Below, piece after piece: positions 62,910-64,000 of a stretch of DNA of 64,000 nucleotides; position 1 is the stretch's first letter; every line of letters begins with the position of its first letter. Location: assembly GCA_019744775.1 (NCBI GenBank), contig JAIETZ010000001.1, positions 310,001 to 374,000 of the forward strand, read 5' to 3'. Source of the stretch: Candidatus Obscuribacterales bacterium (GTDB lineage Bacteria > Cyanobacteriota > Vampirovibrionia > Obscuribacterales > Obscuribacteraceae). Position numbers and translations under genes: made by a program. The notes beneath the pieces are model-generated. The model was given only the letters and a program-made list of their open reading frames with translations, ran no database searches and had not been told where the DNA came from.

Positions 62910-64000
62910 GTGCCTCAGAATATTGCCAGCATTTTTTACGAACGGGCCGCCTCGCAAGGCGCCTTGCCTATTGTTCGCTTTAAGGAGGGCAAAGGTCCTT
63001 ACCGCGACACGAGTTGGGCAGATTTTGCCCGCATGGTCAACGAAATGGCTTTCGGACTTGCTTCCCTTGGTCTTGAATCAAAAACTTCAGCAGCTATATT
63101 TTCGCCAACCTCGCACTTGTGGGTGGCAGCCGATATGGCTATTATTTCCAACGGTGCATTCTCCATCCCGCTTTATCCAACTTGTTCGGATGCCGATGCT
63201 GAATTCATCCTCAATAATTCAGAAGCTCAGTTTCTGTTTGTAGCCAACGAAAGCTTGCTTAAAAGATCACTGGCGATTCGAGAAAATCTACCGAACCTAA
63301 AAAAGGTCATTCTTATGGCGGCACCGTCTCGCGGGCGCTCTCTATCGGACTTGAATTTGTCCGATGAAGACAGAGCCTTAGTGATTGGCTTAGAAGAGCT
63401 GCAGGAATTGGGCAGACAGTTAAAGGATGAAAAACCAACGCTTATCGAAGAGCGCATTGCAGCAACCGGTCCAGACGATCTAGCCACAGTTATCTACACA
63501 TCCGGCACAACCGGCACACCTAAAGGTGCCATGATTACCCACGGTAATATTGCCGCAATTCTGGAAGATCTCAAAGTAATTATTCCAGTAGGCGCTGCTG
63601 ATGTTTATTTAGCTTACCTGCCGCTTTCACATGTATTTGAGCGCATTTGCGGTGAGTTTTATTGCATGCAGTCAGGAGGGGTTTACTCCTTTGCTGAAGG
63701 CATTGAACACATGTCCAAAAATCTCGCCGAAGTACAACCGACAATGGTCCTTGTTGTGCCACGCGTTTTGGAACGCATCTACAACAAGGTAAAAGCCGGA
63801 ATCGATGCTTCACCCAAAAACAAAAAAGCACTGGCCGAATGGGCAATCAACGTCGGCAAAGAAATGCTTCAATACCGCTCAAACGCTCAAGAGCCAGGTC
63901 TCATGCTGAAGGCTAAACACTATGTTGCGACGCGCCTGGTATTAACCAAGATCAAAGAGAAGATAGGCTCGCGTCTGACTTGCATTATCTCTGGTGGAGC
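62910..64000 (+). CDS. Long-chain acyl-CoA synthetase (C-terminus beyond window)
   Basis: 363 codons seen from GTG at 62910, which follows AGAGGGATCAAC. It begins MPQNIASIFYERAASQGALP and has the AMP-binding motif TVIYTSGTTGTPKGAMITHG and YLPLSHVFERICGEFYCM, the pattern of FAA1/FadD15-type long-chain fatty acyl-CoA synthetases. The sequence ends at LTCIISGGA, the start of the next family block. It differs from the acyl-CoA synthetase at 26.6-28.3 kb, so the genome has at least two types. Confidence 0.93.
   Translation, partial: MPQNIASIFYERAASQGALPIVRFKEGKGPYRDTSWADFARMVNEMAFGLASLGLESKTSAAIFSPTSHLWVAADMAIISNGAFSIPLYPTCSDADAEFILNNSEAQFLFVANESLLKRSLAIRENLPNLKKVILMAAPSRGRSLSDLNLSDEDRALVIGLEELQELGRQLKDEKPTLIEERIAATGPDDLATVIYTSGTTGTPKGAMITHGNIAAILEDLKVIIPVGAADVYLAYLPLSHVFERICGEFYCMQSGGVYSFAEGIEHMSKNLAEVQPTMVLVVPRVLERIYNKVKAGIDASPKNKKALAEWAINVGKEMLQYRSNAQEPGLMLKAKHYVATRLVLTKIKEKIGSRLTCIISGG

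Overview
The window reads as a chromosomal segment of an aerobic, Gram-negative heterotroph of moderate GC content. Signs of an outer membrane and periplasm are an OmpH/Skp-like chaperone, several lipobox lipoproteins, signal peptidase I, an HtrA protease and type IV minor pilins. There are no photosynthesis genes. A C-type (cbb3) oxidase encoded next to an unusual two-cytochrome-b complex, and Ser/Thr kinases with a Cys-rich N-terminus, remind me most of the non-photosynthetic cyanobacterial relatives (Vampirovibrionia/Melainabacteria, Obscuribacterales-like). That placement is inference from gene content; no 16S rRNA or ribosomal protein cluster is present to test it.

Layout. 1-3.4 kb: truncated cyclase-family gene, OmpH-like chaperone with a clear terminator, large exported protein. 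3.4-11.9 kb (minus strand): a tightly packed 12-gene respiratory operon, transcribed ccoN, ccoO-type cytochrome c with an extra c domain, ccoS, 59-aa membrane protein, diheme lipoprotein cytochrome c, Rieske protein, 596-aa cytochrome b, two small two-helix membrane proteins, cytochrome b fused to a 2x[4Fe-4S] ferredoxin, MvhD/FlpD-type iron-sulfur subunit, 40-aa membrane protein. Three genes here are missing or wrongly started in a simple ORF scan (3440-3562, 9145-9324, 5556-5879). 12.2-20.9 kb: pth, gcvPA, lepB, a GAF/HD-GYP protein, a small helical protein, an SF2 helicase with a predicted membrane hairpin, and a rhodanese.

20.9-26.6 kb (minus): a minor-pilin operon in the classical order fimT/gspH-like, pilV-like, pilW-like, then two tandem pilX-like genes with long Asn/Gly/Ser repeat domains. 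26.6-31.3 kb: acyl-CoA synthetase, small secreted protein, CstB-like persulfide dioxygenase-sulfurtransferase, YceI protein, CDP-alcohol phosphatidyltransferase. 31.3-38.4 kb: gyrB divergent from ribF-recF, a Ser/Thr kinase and an HtrA protease. 38.6-44.1 kb: a GT-C-like membrane protein and several hypothetical or lipoprotein genes, then yqeY. 44.1-47.6 kb: a decayed formylglycine-generating-enzyme pseudogene, ovoA (ovothiol synthesis), an orphan DUF1778 antitoxin-like gene, and a gene-poor stretch with short repeats and a striking tandem palindrome.

47.6-64 kb: kbl-tdh (threonine to glycine, which could feed the glycine cleavage system represented here by gcvPA), fabI, a thioredoxin-like protein, etfB-etfA-ETF:quinone oxidoreductase, a Nudix protein, a lipoprotein phosphatase, tRNA-Gly(CCC), a group of small membrane/TPR proteins, an alpha/beta hydrolase and a second acyl-CoA synthetase cut by the window end. 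The acyl-CoA synthetases and ETF/ETF-QO suggest fatty-acid oxidation delivering electrons to quinone; the 3.4-11.9 kb operon would oxidise quinol and reduce oxygen. The most novel candidate system is that operon: one cytochrome b lacks the ligands of one heme and the other carries ferredoxin clusters next to an MvhD-like subunit.
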